A DNA stretch of 64,000 bases, from the NCBI RefSeq assembly GCF_004348985.1, contig NZ_SMKW01000027.1, positions 1 through 64,000 on the forward strand. The letters are read 5' to 3'. Position numbers and translations under genes: made by a program. The DNA comes from Saccharopolyspora elongata (GTDB lineage: Bacteria > Actinomycetota > Actinomycetes > Mycobacteriales > Pseudonocardiaceae). The stretch's first letter is position 1; each line of letters begins with the position of its first letter. The notes below the pieces were generated by a model. It saw nothing but the letters and a program-made list of their open reading frames with translations. It ran no database searches and had not been told where the DNA came from. Shown piece after piece: positions 16,764 through 25,759 of the stretch.

Positions 16764-17399
16764 TCAGCCGATCGTCGTGGTGGTCAGGACCGGGTTGGGG
16801 TTCGGGAAGCACCGCGACGGCACGTTCTGGTCGCCGATGATCGACCCCACCACGGCCGTGAAGGTCAGGCCCGGGTCGTCGTGGCTGGTGCCGTGCAGCT
16901 TGGTCTCGATCGTGCCGGAGTCACCGGCCGTGAGGTGCGCGGTCACGGTGGGCAGCTCGAACTGCGAGCCGCCGGCGATCGGACCGTCCAGGTGGATCGT
17001 GGCGACGTTGCCGTCCACCGTGAACGTCGGCGGGTTCGGCCCGAGACCGGAGCCACCCGCCAGGTCCGCGGAGACGAACGTGGTGTTCGCCGGGATCGGG
17101 ATCTTCAGGTCCATGCCCTCGATCCGCTTCACGGTGTACCCGTTGACCTCGGCGGGCACGGTGTTCGGACCCGGGTCGATCACGATGTCGAGCGCCCCGC
17201 CGGGAGCGACCGAAGCCGGCGCGGTGACGTCGGCGGCCTGCTGCAGGGCGAACTTCTGCTCCCCCACCGGGGAGTCACCGGCGCAGTCGAAGTTGATGTC
17301 GAATGCGGCGGCCATGGCTTGGGGGGTCAACGCGAGCGCCGTGGCCGCGGCGACCGCCGCGGTGATGGCGGCACGTCTACCACGAAGAAGGGACTTCAT
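16764..17399 (-). CDS. Secreted protein of unknown function
   Basis: 211 residues with a clear signal peptide (KSLLRGRR, hydrophobic core to about residue 30, ALA-type cleavage). The mature part is low in charged residues, rich in beta-prone T, V, G and P, with two cysteines far apart (near residues 38 and 200) that could form a disulfide. It resembles actinobacterial secreted beta-sandwich proteins of unknown role; I do not recognise a catalytic motif. ATG 17399 follows GAGGTGAGG; GTG 17408 is an alternative. Confidence 0.7.
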   Translation of the reverse strand: MKSLLRGRRAAITAAVAAATALALTPQAMAAAFDINFDCAGDSPVGEQKFALQQAADVTAPASVAPGGALDIVIDPGPNTVPAEVNGYTVKRIEGMDLKIPIPANTTFVSADLAGGSGLGPNPPTFTVDGNVATIHLDGPIAGGSQFELPTVTAHLTAGDSGTIETKLHGTSHDDPGLTFTAVVGSIIGDQNVPSRCFPNPNPVLTTTTIG

Positions 17400-17767
17400 T
17401 GGCCTCACCTCGCAGAATCGGTGAACGAAAGGGGCGAGCCGCGCGGCGACCGAAATACTTACTGACGAGTAAACTCGGCGTCAACGCGAAGGCATTTCAC
17501 AGAATTCACAGCCCGCTCCGAGCACCACAGCCCGCTGTTCCCGGCTCCGCGCGCAACCGCCGATGGGCTGGATCGCGTTGCGACATGCGTGTTCCGGCGA
17601 AGCTCGATCGGCTCGATTCGCGACGCGGTGTGATCGTGGAGCTCCATTGGTGGTAGTTACACGCTCACCCGGGGCAAGGCCGCGGCCCGCGGCACGCGCT
17701 CGCCCGAACGCCGACCAGGTGCACCCGTTCCGACCAGCGCCATCCCGGATCTACAGGAGGATTTCCC
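17400..17767. other. Divergent intergenic region
   Basis: 368 bases between the secreted-protein gene and the LLM oxidoreductase gene. It is somewhat less GC-rich than its surroundings near 17455-17515. I see no gene, hairpin or dyad that stands out; CAGGAGG at 17755 is the Shine-Dalgarno of the next gene. Confidence 0.5.
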
Positions 17768-18664
17768 ATGCGTCTCGGACTCGCCCTCCCCCAGTTCGGC
17801 CCCTTCGCCGACCCGACCCTGGTGCCGGCGATCGCGGCCGAAGCTGAAGCGCTCGGCTTCGAAAGCCTCTGGACCGGCGAACGCGTGCACGCCGCCACCG
17901 CCCCGAGCACGCCGTACCCGGGAGGCACCATGCCCGAGCAGTTCCGCAGCGGCCTCGACCCGATGCTCGTGCTGACCCTCGCGGCGAACGCCACCACGCG
18001 CCCGCGGCTGGGCACCAGCACGCTCAACGCCCCGCTGCACCCGCCGATCCACCTGGCTCGCAGCCTCGCCGGGATCGACCGGCTCAGCGGCGGCCGGGTC
18101 ATCGCCGGGCTCGGACTCGGCTGGTCGCGCGACGAGTACGACGCCGTCGCGGTGCCGTGGCGGGAGCGCGGCGCCCGGCTGGACGAGACGCTGGACGTGC
18201 TGGAAAGCCTCTGGGCGGCCGACCCCGTGCAGCACGACGGCAGGTTCTGGACCATCAGCCCCGGCGACTTCCGGCCCAAGCCGGTGCAGCAGCCCCTGCC
18301 GATCTACCTGGGCGGGCTCTCCCCCGCCGCGTTCCGGCGCGTCGGTCGCCGCGCGGACGGCTGGCTCGGCGTGGCGCTGCCGGCGGAGGCGCTGCGGGGC
18401 GCGCTCGCGAGCATCGGCGATCAGGCGCGGGACGCCGGGCGCGGACCGATCGCCACGGCCCTGCGCATCAACGTCGCGGTCCACGCCGCGGCGACGGAGA
18501 GGCCGGGGTCCGGCCCGGTCGAGCAGCTCGTCGACTACCTGCACGAGGCGGCGGAGCTGGGCATCGACGACGCGTTCGTGGACCTGCAGTTCACCACCTC
18601 AACCCCGGCCGAACTCCTGGACCTCGCGGCCAGGATCCGGAACGCCTTCGAAGCCACCGCCTGA
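17768..18664 (+). CDS. LLM-class F420-dependent oxidoreductase
   Basis: 298 residues, luciferase-like TIM barrel. It starts MRLGLALPQFG, with FESLWTGERVH, the segment LDPMLVLTLAANATTRPRLGT, and GRVIAGLGLGWSRDEY typical of F420-binding members. It likely reduces or oxidises a small substrate with F420. CAGGAGG precedes the start. It stands alone, with a palindrome repeat downstream. Confidence 0.88.
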   Translation: MRLGLALPQFGPFADPTLVPAIAAEAEALGFESLWTGERVHAATAPSTPYPGGTMPEQFRSGLDPMLVLTLAANATTRPRLGTSTLNAPLHPPIHLARSLAGIDRLSGGRVIAGLGLGWSRDEYDAVAVPWRERGARLDETLDVLESLWAADPVQHDGRFWTISPGDFRPKPVQQPLPIYLGGLSPAAFRRVGRRADGWLGVALPAEALRGALASIGDQARDAGRGPIATALRINVAVHAAATERPGSGPVEQLVDYLHEAAELGIDDAFVDLQFTTSTPAELLDLAARIRNAFEATA

Positions 18665-18754
18665 CGAACCGCACCGGATGGACCCGATTTTCCTGAGCGG
18701 TCGTTTCAGAGCGGCTCCGCCAGGCTCGCCCCGAAGGCGCCCGGTGCCGGTGGC

Positions 18755-18770
18755 GATTTCGCGCGAAATC
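18755..18770. repeat. GATTTCGCGCGAAATC palindrome (solo copy)
   Basis: A single core palindrome. Its left flank (GTGCCGGTGGC) and right flank (ACC) match those of the second unit in the 36381-36442 pair. It lies between convergent genes. Confidence 0.8.
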
Positions 18771-18843
18771 ACCGCACCGCACCCAAGACGACCACTCCCG
18801 CGCGCCCGCGTGCGTGCCGAAACGACCCTGAAATCGGGCGGGT

Positions 18844-19377
18844 TCAGGCGAGGCTCCGGCCGGCCGAGGCTCGGTAGAGATCGCGCAGCAGGCTCACCTC
18901 GGCGCCGTGGTGGAACAGCTCGCGGTTGAGGTGCAGCGCCAGCGCCACATAGCTTCGGTCGGCGAACGGCCCCTCCGCCGGGCCGACCGGCTTCTCCCAG
19001 CCCTCGACGTCGAGGGCGTCGATCCCGTTGCGCCACAACGCCTTCTGCTCGTCCAAGTAGGCCAGCGCGGCCGAAGCGGTGCCCGGGTAGTCGTGGTTGT
19101 CCATCCGGTACGAGGCGTCGCCGAAGTGGTTGTTGGCGCGCATCGCGAAGACGTGCCCGGAGATGTGGCTGAGCCGCCAGGCGATCGTGGTGAACGGCGG
19201 CGGCACCGGCTCCGGGTAGCTGAAGTCCATCGCCCAGCCGTCGTCCACCTGCCGCAGCGACCAGCAATCGGCGACCGGCTCCCAGAAGTACTCCTCGTCG
19301 GTCAGGCCGTCGAGGCCGGGCCGCCACATCGTCCAGTAGAAGTCGAGCTGATCCAGCACTTCCGCCCGCCAGTCCAT
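18844..19377 (-). CDS. DinB-family protein
   Basis: 177 residues, a four-helix bundle of the DinB/YfiT-like superfamily (thiol S-transferase or hydrolase-like, metal-binding). Metal-ligand-like histidines occur in AWRLSHISGHVFAMR (about residue 70) and LNRELFHHGAEVSLLRDL (about residue 155). The N-terminus DQLDFYWTMWRPGLDGLTDEEYFW is typical. Partner thiol and substrate unknown. A single gene. Confidence 0.8.
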   Translation of the reverse strand: MDWRAEVLDQLDFYWTMWRPGLDGLTDEEYFWEPVADCWSLRQVDDGWAMDFSYPEPVPPPFTTIAWRLSHISGHVFAMRANNHFGDASYRMDNHDYPGTASAALAYLDEQKALWRNGIDALDVEGWEKPVGPAEGPFADRSYVALALHLNRELFHHGAEVSLLRDLYRASAGRSLA

Positions 19378-19558
19378 GCCGCGAGCCTAGACGAGCAGTA
19401 CCGATGTGCTCGGTGGCCAAAGGCGACCAGTGATCGTGTGGCGCGTCACCGGCAACAAGTACACCCAGCTGCGAAGCATCTCCACTGCGACCGACCTGGG
19501 GCGACCGCCCGGATTTCGCGGAACACCGCCCGACGTGAGCAGCGGGGTCTAGCGCACA

Positions 19559-19578
19559 TACCGTCTAGTCGGTACGGT
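19559..19578 (+). promoter_or_regulatory. TetR-type operator and leaderless -10 for the HAD-APH-ACAD operon
   Basis: TACCG-TCTAGT-CGGTA (19559-19574) is a near-perfect dyad overlapping -10 TACGGT (19573-19578), seven bases before ATG 19586. A closely similar dyad, ACCGACCAGTCGGT, lies before the acyl-CoA ligase gene at 38945-38958, whose operon ends in a TetR gene. Confidence 0.65.
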
Positions 19579-19585
19579 CCTGGGC

Positions 19586-20269
19586 ATGGGTTCCAGTGAC
19601 GCGACCCCGGAGATCCGGGCGGCGATCTTCGACTACGGCGGCGTGCTGACCACGCCCGGCCGCACCGCCATCCGGACCTGGACCGAGCACGAGCGGATCC
19701 GCCCGGAGACCTTCTCCGCCGCGATCAAGGACTGGCTGTCCCGCAACGCCCCCGCGGGCACCCCGATCCACAAGCTGGAGACCGGCGAGATCACCGCCGA
19801 CGAGTTCGACCGCACCCTGGCGAAGCGGCTGCGCACCGTCGACGACGAACCGGTCGCACCCGACGGGCTGATGGGCCGGATGTTCGCGCGGATGCGCAGC
19901 GAGCCCGCCATGCTCGACCTGGTGCGCCGGCTGCGCGACTGCGGCGTGCGGACCGCGCTGCTGTCCAACAGCTGGGGCAACAACTACCCCTGGGAATTGC
20001 TCGACGGGCTCTTCGAGTGCACGGTGATCTCCGGCGAGGTTGGACTCCGCAAGCCCGATCCGCGCATCTACGAACTGGCCCTGGACCGGCTCGGCCTCAC
20101 CGCGGGCGAAGCGGTGTTCGTCGACGACGGCGCCCCGAACATCGAAGCCGCCGAGCGCCTCGGACTGCACGCGGTGCTGCACACCGACGTCGCCGCGACC
20201 CTCGCCCGGCTCACCGAGCTCGTCCCGGCCCTGCGCCGGAGCGTCCCGCAAGGCAAGGAGAGTTCATGA
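19586..20269 (+). CDS. HAD-superfamily hydrolase, ACAD10 N-domain-like
   Basis: 227 residues: subfamily IA HAD fold with nucleophile motif IFDYGGVLT (residue 15 Asp), TALLSNSWG (motif II), GLRKPDPRIYE (motif III Lys) and VFVDDGAPNIEAA (motif IV). The second Asp of DxD is Gly, as in ACAD10-like and epoxide-hydrolase-like HADs. It is the first gene of a seven-gene operon and overlaps the kinase gene by ATGA. By analogy with animal ACAD10 it may be a phosphatase in hydroxyacyl-CoA handling; the substrate is unproven. The start is probably leaderless. Confidence 0.87.
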   Translation: MGSSDATPEIRAAIFDYGGVLTTPGRTAIRTWTEHERIRPETFSAAIKDWLSRNAPAGTPIHKLETGEITADEFDRTLAKRLRTVDDEPVAPDGLMGRMFARMRSEPAMLDLVRRLRDCGVRTALLSNSWGNNYPWELLDGLFECTVISGEVGLRKPDPRIYELALDRLGLTAGEAVFVDDGAPNIEAAERLGLHAVLHTDVAATLARLTELVPALRRSVPQGKESS

Positions 20270-21306
20270 ACGCCCAACCGTCGCCCGGCGAGCTGCCCGG
20301 CCTCGACCTGGACCGGCTGCGCGCGCACCTCGACGCCGAGTTGCCCGGCCTGGTCGGCGGCCCGCTGACCGGCGAACTCGTCCAAGGCGGCCGGTCGAAC
20401 CTGACCTACCTCGTCGGCGACGGCGCGAACCGCTGGGTGGTGCGCCGTCCGCCGCTGGGCCACGTGCTGGCCACCGCGCACGACATGAGCCGCGAGTTCC
20501 GGGTGATGTCCGCGCTGGCGAGCACGCCCGTGCCGGTGCCCGAGACCCACCTGCTGTGCCAGGACGAGGACGTCATCGGGGCCCCGTTCTACGTGATGGA
20601 GTACGTGCCGGGCACCGTCTACCGCACCCCGAAGCTGACTGATCAGCTCGCCCCGCAGCAGCGCGTCGACCTGGCCTGGCAGCTGATGGACGTGCTCGCC
20701 GACCTGCACTCGATCGACCCGGGGTCCGTCGGGCTGGGCGAATTCGGCCGCCCCGAGGGATTCCTGGAACGGCAGGTGCGCCGCTGGAGCAAGCAGCTGG
20801 CCGCCTCGCACAGCCGCGACATCGACGGCATCGACGAGCTCGCCGCCCGGCTGGCCCGGACCGTCCCCGGCACGCCGCGCGCCGGCATCGTGCACGGCGA
20901 CTACCGGCTGGACAACGTGATCGTCGGCGACGACCAGCGCATCCGGGCCGTCCTGGACTGGGAGATGGCGACCGTCGGCGATCCGCTCACCGACCTCGGG
21001 TTGCTCGCCGTGTACTGGGAGGGCTTCAACGGCGTCGAGCGCAACCCCATCGCCAAGGGCGTCGGCCCCGAGTACGGCTTCCCCACGGCCCGGCAGCTGC
21101 TGGACCGCTACGCCGAACGCAGCGGCACCGATCTGTCCGAAATGGACTGGTACCTGGCGTTCGGGTTCTTCAAGATCGCCGTGATCCTGGAAGGGATCCA
21201 CTACCGCTTCATCCACAACCAGACCGTCGGCGAGGGCTTCGAGCACGTCGGCGCTCTGGTGGCACCGCTGGTCGCCCAGGGTCTTGCCACCCTCAAGGAG
21301 GAATGA
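20266..21306 (+). CDS. APH-family phosphotransferase, ACAD10/11 kinase-domain-like
   Basis: 346 residues with the aminoglycoside-phosphotransferase fold: [12 protein letters not shown] near residue 43 (glycine-rich loop), WVVRRPP (Lys/Arg strand), catalytic [11 protein letters not shown] near residue 207 and metal-binding [16 protein letters not shown] near 230. These C-lobe motifs are those of ACAD10/11 and LvaA-type hydroxyacyl-CoA kinases rather than drug kinases. It probably phosphorylates the hydroxyl of a 4-hydroxyacyl-CoA. Coupled on both sides: ATGA overlap with HAD and one base before the acyl-CoA dehydrogenase ATG. Confidence 0.87.
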   Translation: MNAQPSPGELPGLDLDRLRAHLDAELPGLVGGPLTGELVQGGRSNLTYLVGDGANRWVVRRPPLGHVLATAHDMSREFRVMSALASTPVPVPETHLLCQDEDVIGAPFYVMEYVPGTVYRTPKLTDQLAPQQRVDLAWQLMDVLADLHSIDPGSVGLGEFGRPEGFLERQVRRWSKQLAASHSRDIDGIDELAARLARTVPGTPRAGIVHGDYRLDNVIVGDDQRIRAVLDWEMATVGDPLTDLGLLAVYWEGFNGVERNPIAKGVGPEYGFPTARQLLDRYAERSGTDLSEMDWYLAFGFFKIAVILEGIHYRFIHNQTVGEGFEHVGALVAPLVAQGLATLKEE

Positions 21307-21307
21307 G

Positions 21308-22519
21308 ATGGATTTCGGCTACGACGAACGCACCGAGGAGCTGCGCAAGCAGCTGCTGGACTTCATGGACTCCCACGTCTACCCCGCCGAACCGGTGTTC
21401 CTCGAACAGCTGGCCGCGGGCGACGACCCGTGGTCGGCGCACCCGCCGATCATGGAGGACCTCAAGGCCGAGGCCCGCAAGCGCGGCCTGTGGAACCTGT
21501 TCCTGCCCGGTGAGCACGGCGCCGGGCTGACCAACCTCCAGTACGCGCCGCTGGCCGAGATCATGGGCCGGGTCGGGCGGCTGGCCCCGGAGGCCACCAA
21601 CTGCGCCGCGCCGGACACCGGCAATATGGAGGTGCTGTCGCTGTTCGGCACCGAGCAGCAGAAGAAGCAGTGGCTGCAGCCGCTGCTGGACGGCGAGATC
21701 CGCTCCGCGTTCTGCATGACCGAACCCGACGTCGCCTCCTCCGACGCCACCAACATCGGCACCCGCATCGAGCGCGACGGCGACCACTACCTGATCAACG
21801 GCCGCAAGTGGTTCTCCTCCGGCGCGATGAGCCCGCGCTGCAAGATCCTGATCGTGATGGGCAAGACCGACCCGGACGCCGAGCGGCACCGCCAGCAGAG
21901 CCAGATCCTGGTGCCCAAGGACACGCCCGGCGTGCAGCTCATCCGCAGCATGAACGTGTTCGGCTACGACGACGCCGACCACGGCGGGCACGCCGAGATC
22001 GTGTTCGACAACGTCCGGGTGCCGGCGGAGAACATCATCGCCGGCGAGGGCGAGGGCTTCGCGATCGCCCAGGCCCGGCTCGGGCCGGGCCGCATCCACC
22101 ACTGCATGCGCGCCATCGGGATGGCCGAGCGGGCGCTGGAGCTGATGTGCCGCCGTGCCAACGAGCGCATCGCCTTCGGCAAGCCGCTGGCCGAGCAGGG
22201 CGTGGTGCAGCACTGGATCGCCGAGTCGCGGGTGAAGATCGAGCAGGCCCGGCTGCTGGTGCTCAAGACCGCGTGGCTGATGGACACCGTCGGCAACCAG
22301 GGCGCGCACACCGAGATCCAGGCGATCAAGGTCGGGGTGCCGCAGATGGTCACCTGGGTGATCGACCGCGCCATCCAGGCGCACGGCGGCGGTGGCGTCA
22401 GCCAGGAGTTCCCGCTGGCCAACCTGTACGCGCACGCCCGCACCCTGCACATCGTCGACGGTCCCGACGAGGTGCACCGCCGCTCGCTGGCCCGCCGGGA
22501 GCTGAAGAAGTACCGCTGA
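21308..22519 (+). CDS. Acyl-CoA dehydrogenase, ACAD10/11-like
   Basis: 403 residues of FAD-dependent ACAD fold. [16 protein letters not shown] is the flavin-side motif, [19 protein letters not shown] follows, and the C-terminus has [19 protein letters not shown], the distinctive ACAD10/11 ending. In the model from mammalian ACAD11 and bacterial levulinate catabolism, such an enzyme acts on the phosphorylated hydroxyacyl-CoA to give an enoyl-CoA. Its Shine-Dalgarno AAGGAGG lies inside the kinase gene end. A long hairpin follows. Confidence 0.88.
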   Translation: MDFGYDERTEELRKQLLDFMDSHVYPAEPVFLEQLAAGDDPWSAHPPIMEDLKAEARKRGLWNLFLPGEHGAGLTNLQYAPLAEIMGRVGRLAPEATNCAAPDTGNMEVLSLFGTEQQKKQWLQPLLDGEIRSAFCMTEPDVASSDATNIGTRIERDGDHYLINGRKWFSSGAMSPRCKILIVMGKTDPDAERHRQQSQILVPKDTPGVQLIRSMNVFGYDDADHGGHAEIVFDNVRVPAENIIAGEGEGFAIAQARLGPGRIHHCMRAIGMAERALELMCRRANERIAFGKPLAEQGVVQHWIAESRVKIEQARLLVLKTAWLMDTVGNQGAHTEIQAIKVGVPQMVTWVIDRAIQAHGGGGVSQEFPLANLYAHARTLHIVDGPDEVHRRSLARRELKKYR

Positions 22520-22523
22520 TCGC

Positions 22524-22567
22524 TCGTGAGTGGTAGTGGTCGCTGGAACGGCCACTACCACTCACGA
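22524..22567. repeat. CGTGAGTG/CACTCACG hairpin (within operon)
   Basis: Perfect 16-base arms (22524-22539, 22552-22567) with a 12-base loop. One of four hairpins in the window whose arms start or end with CGTGAGTG/CACTCACG or nearly so. It lies between two co-directional genes of one operon and could reduce read-through or stabilise the upstream mRNA. Confidence 0.75.
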
Positions 22568-22600
22568 CCCCAACCACAACCAAACCTGCGAGGAGATCAA

Positions 22601-23356
22601 ATGGCAGACAGTCGTGTCGCGATCGTCACCGGTGCCGCGCGCGGAATCGGTGCGGCCACTGCGAAGCGCCTGGCCGAGGACGGCTTCGCCGTGGCGGTCA
22701 TCGACCTCGACGAGAAGCAGTGCGCCGACACGGTGTCGGCCATCGAGTCCGGCGGCGGCAAAGCGCTGGCGGTCGGCTGCGACGTCAGCGACGCCGGGCA
22801 GGTCCAGGCCGCGGTCGACCGCATCGCCGCCGAGCTCGGCGGGCCGACGGTGCTGGTCAACAACGCCGGCGTCATCCGGGACAACATGCTGTTCAAGATG
22901 TCCGAGGACGACTGGGACACGGTGATGAACGTGCACCTGCGCGGCGCGTTCCTGATGAGCCGCGCCGTGCAGAAGCACATGGTCGAGGCCAAGTGGGGCC
23001 GGATCGTGAACCTCTCCAGCACCTCCGCGCTGGGCAACCGCGGCCAGGCCAACTACTCCACCGCCAAGGCCGGGCTGCAGGGCCTGACCAAGACGCTGGC
23101 CATCGAGCTCGGCAAGTTCGGCGTCACCGCCAACGCCATCGCGCCCGGCTTCATCGCCACCGACATGACCAAGGCGACCGCCGAGCGGGTCGGGATGGAC
23201 TTCGAGGACTTCACCAAGGCCGCCGCGAGCCAGATCCCGGTGGCCCGCGTCGGCCAGCCGGAGGACATCGCGAACACGGTGTCGTTCTTCGCCGACGAGC
23301 GCTCCGGGTTCGTCTCCGGCCAGGTGATCTACGTGGCCGGCGGACCGAAGGCGTGA
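22601..23356 (+). CDS. Short-chain dehydrogenase/reductase (FabG-like)
   Basis: 251 residues. Cofactor motif TGAARGIG (residues 10-17), NNAGV, catalytic Ser in NLSSTSALG, YSTAK with catalytic Tyr and Lys, and a C-terminal GQVIYVAGGPKA. It probably oxidises or reduces a hydroxyacyl/ketoacyl-CoA in the same pathway, like LvaD in levulinate use. GAGGAG precedes ATG 22601. Its stop overlaps the next start (TGATG). Confidence 0.87.
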   Translation: MADSRVAIVTGAARGIGAATAKRLAEDGFAVAVIDLDEKQCADTVSAIESGGGKALAVGCDVSDAGQVQAAVDRIAAELGGPTVLVNNAGVIRDNMLFKMSEDDWDTVMNVHLRGAFLMSRAVQKHMVEAKWGRIVNLSSTSALGNRGQANYSTAKAGLQGLTKTLAIELGKFGVTANAIAPGFIATDMTKATAERVGMDFEDFTKAAASQIPVARVGQPEDIANTVSFFADERSGFVSGQVIYVAGGPKA

Positions 23357-24540
23357 TGACCGTGGACGCCGACGAACTCCGCGGCAAGGTAGGGGAATTC
23401 CTCGCCGCGAACGATCCCGCGCAGATGGACCGGCTGGAGTTCCTGCGGGCCCGCTTCGACGCCGGGCTGGCGTGGGTGCACTTCCCCGCCGGCCTCGGCG
23501 GCCTGGGTGCCGCGCGGGAGCTGCAGCCGGTCGTGGACGCCGCCTTCGCCGAGGCCGGCGCGCCGGACAACAAGCCGCAGCTGAACGTCATCGGGCTGGG
23601 CATGGCAGCCCCGACGATCCTGCGCTTCGGCAACGACGAGCAGCGCCGCCGCTACCTCCGTCCACTGTGGACCGGAGAAGAGATCTGGTGCCAGCTGTTC
23701 AGCGAGCCGGGCGCCGGCTCGGATCTCGCCGCGCTGTCCACCCGGGCCGTGCGCGACGGTGACGAGTGGGTGGTGGACGGGCAGAAGGTCTGGACGTCGC
23801 TGGCGCACCAGGCCCGCTGGGCGATCCTGGTCGCCCGCTCCGACCCGGACCAGCCCAAGCACAAGGGCCTGAGCTACTTCATCTGCGACATGACCGCGCC
23901 GGGCGTGGAAGTCCGCCCGCTGCGGCAGATCACCGGCGAAGCCGAGTTCAACGAGGTGTTCCTGACCGGGGTGCGGATCCCGGACTCCCAGCGCCTCGGC
24001 GAGGTCGGCCAGGGCTGGCAGGTCGCGCTGGGCACCCTGATGAACGAGCGGGTCGCCATCGGCGGGCGCGCGCCCGCGCGGGAAGGCGGCATGATCGGCC
24101 TCGCCGCGCAGGCCTGGCGCGAGCACCCCGAGAAGCGGACGCACGGCCTGCACGACCGGCTGCTGCGGCTGTGGGTCGAGACCGAGGCGACGCGGCTGAC
24201 CAGCATCCGGCTGCGCCAGCAGCTCGCCATCGGCGAACCCGGCCCCGAGGGCTCCGCGGTCAAGGTCGCCTACTCCGAGCAGAACCAGGCGATCACCGGG
24301 TTCGAGCTGGAGTTCCTCGGCGAACCGGGCCTGGCCTACGACGACTGGACGTTCCGCCAGCCCGAGTACACCGACTTCGTCAAGCGCGGCCCCGGTTTCC
24401 GATACCTGCGGGCGAAGGGCAACTCGATCGAGGGCGGCACCACCGAAATCCTGCGCAACATCATCGCCGAGCGGGTGCTGGGCCTGCCGCCGGAGATCCG
24501 CACCGACAAGGACCGGCCGTGGAAGGAGCTGCCGCGATGA
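23356..24540 (+). CDS. Acyl-CoA dehydrogenase, subunit of a likely heteromeric pair (large)
   Basis: 394 residues. FSEPGAGSDLA and the C-terminal EGGTTEILRNIIAERVLGLPPEIR are hallmark ACAD segments. It is joined by overlapping start and stop codons to a second, different ACAD gene, the arrangement of actinobacterial alpha2-beta2 ACADs such as the FadE pairs of steroid side-chain degradation. It would carry out the alpha,beta-dehydrogenation step of a beta-oxidation round. Confidence 0.86.
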   Translation: MTVDADELRGKVGEFLAANDPAQMDRLEFLRARFDAGLAWVHFPAGLGGLGAARELQPVVDAAFAEAGAPDNKPQLNVIGLGMAAPTILRFGNDEQRRRYLRPLWTGEEIWCQLFSEPGAGSDLAALSTRAVRDGDEWVVDGQKVWTSLAHQARWAILVARSDPDQPKHKGLSYFICDMTAPGVEVRPLRQITGEAEFNEVFLTGVRIPDSQRLGEVGQGWQVALGTLMNERVAIGGRAPAREGGMIGLAAQAWREHPEKRTHGLHDRLLRLWVETEATRLTSIRLRQQLAIGEPGPEGSAVKVAYSEQNQAITGFELEFLGEPGLAYDDWTFRQPEYTDFVKRGPGFRYLRAKGNSIEGGTTEILRNIIAERVLGLPPEIRTDKDRPWKELPR

Positions 24541-25655
24541 GCGCCCCGGACCTGCTCTACAGCGAAGTCGAAGAGGACCTGCGCTCGAACGTCCGCCGGC
24601 TGCTGCGGGACCGGTGCGACTGGACCGCGGTGCTGGCCCGCTGCGAGACCGACGAGCCCTACGACCTCGCGCTGTGGCGGACCCTCGCCGGCGAGCTCGG
24701 GCTCGCCGCGCTGCTGGTGCCCGAGGACCTCGGCGGCGCCGGGGCCAGTGCCCGGGAGCTGTCGGTGGTGGCCGAGGAGATCGGCCGGTCCGTCGCGCCG
24801 GTGCCGTTCCTGAGCAACCTGCTGACCACCGCCACCCTGGTGGCCTGTGCGGACGAGCCGCGGGTGCGGGAGATCCTGCCGCAGTTCATCGACGGCTCGC
24901 AGCTCGGCACCGTCGCCGTCGGGCTGACCACCGTGCCCTACGGCGCGTTCCCGCAGTCGGTGAAGGCCGACGGCGCCGCGCTGACCGGCTCGGTGTCGGC
25001 GGTGGTGGACCTGGAGGTCGCCGACTACGTGGTCGTGCCCGCCGCCGACGGGGACGGCGCGGCGCTGTACCTGGTGGACACCTCGGTGTCCGGGGTGTCG
25101 CGGACGCCCACGACGTCGCTGGACCTCACCCGGCGGTTCGGCACGCTCGCCCTGGACGGGGCGGTCGGCGAGCGGATCGCGGCCGGCGCCGACGCCGAGC
25201 GGATCCTCCGGCAGGCGCTGGTGACCGCGGCCGGGCTGCTGGGCGCCGAGCAGGTCGGGCTGGCCCAGCAATGCCTGGACGCCACCGTGGAGTACGCCAA
25301 GACCCGCTACCAGTTCGGCCGCCAGATCGGCTCGTTCCAGGCGGTCAAGCACCGGCTGGCCGACCTGTGGGCGGCGGTGAGCTCGGGGCGGGCCGTGGCC
25401 CGCAACGCCGCCGACGCCCTGGCGCGCGGCGACGAGTCGGCGGAACTCGAGGTCGCCATCGCCCAGGCCTACTGCTCCGAGCTGGTCGTGCAGGCCGCGG
25501 AAGAGCACCTGCAGCTGCACGGCGGCATCGGGATGACCTGGGAGCACTCGGCGCACCTCTACCTGGGCCGGGCCAAGAGCTCCCAGCTCACCTTCGGCAT
25601 CGCCGAGGCGCACCGGCAGCGCATCGGCGAACTCGCCGACCTGCCCACGCCGTAG
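24537..25655 (+). CDS. Acyl-CoA dehydrogenase, partner subunit (small)
   Basis: 372 residues. The N-terminal half is ACAD-like but lacks the strong flavin motif of its neighbour; the C-terminal half has KTRYQFGRQIGSFQAVKHRLAD and LHGGIGMTWEHSAHLYLGRA. The start overlaps the preceding stop (ATGA). Such partners usually complete the FAD and substrate site in a heterotetramer. It is followed by a hairpin and MaoC. Confidence 0.86.
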   Translation: MSAPDLLYSEVEEDLRSNVRRLLRDRCDWTAVLARCETDEPYDLALWRTLAGELGLAALLVPEDLGGAGASARELSVVAEEIGRSVAPVPFLSNLLTTATLVACADEPRVREILPQFIDGSQLGTVAVGLTTVPYGAFPQSVKADGAALTGSVSAVVDLEVADYVVVPAADGDGAALYLVDTSVSGVSRTPTTSLDLTRRFGTLALDGAVGERIAAGADAERILRQALVTAAGLLGAEQVGLAQQCLDATVEYAKTRYQFGRQIGSFQAVKHRLADLWAAVSSGRAVARNAADALARGDESAELEVAIAQAYCSELVVQAAEEHLQLHGGIGMTWEHSAHLYLGRAKSSQLTFGIAEAHRQRIGELADLPTP

Positions 25656-25670
25656 GCCTGCGCGGATCGG

Positions 25671-25720
25671 GGCTCGTGAGTGCGAAAGCCGGTTCTTACC
25701 GGCATGACCGCTCACGAGCC
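25671..25720. repeat. GGCTCGTGAG/CTCACGAGCC hairpin
   Basis: Outer 10-base arms 25671-25680 and 25711-25720 with an inner GCCGG/CCGGC stem (25688-25692, 25699-25703). Related to the CGTGAGTG family. It lies between the last ACAD gene and MaoC. Confidence 0.7.
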
Positions 25721-25759
25721 CACGCACAGCTTTTCGTTGTCGCTCAAGGAGGTTTTGCG

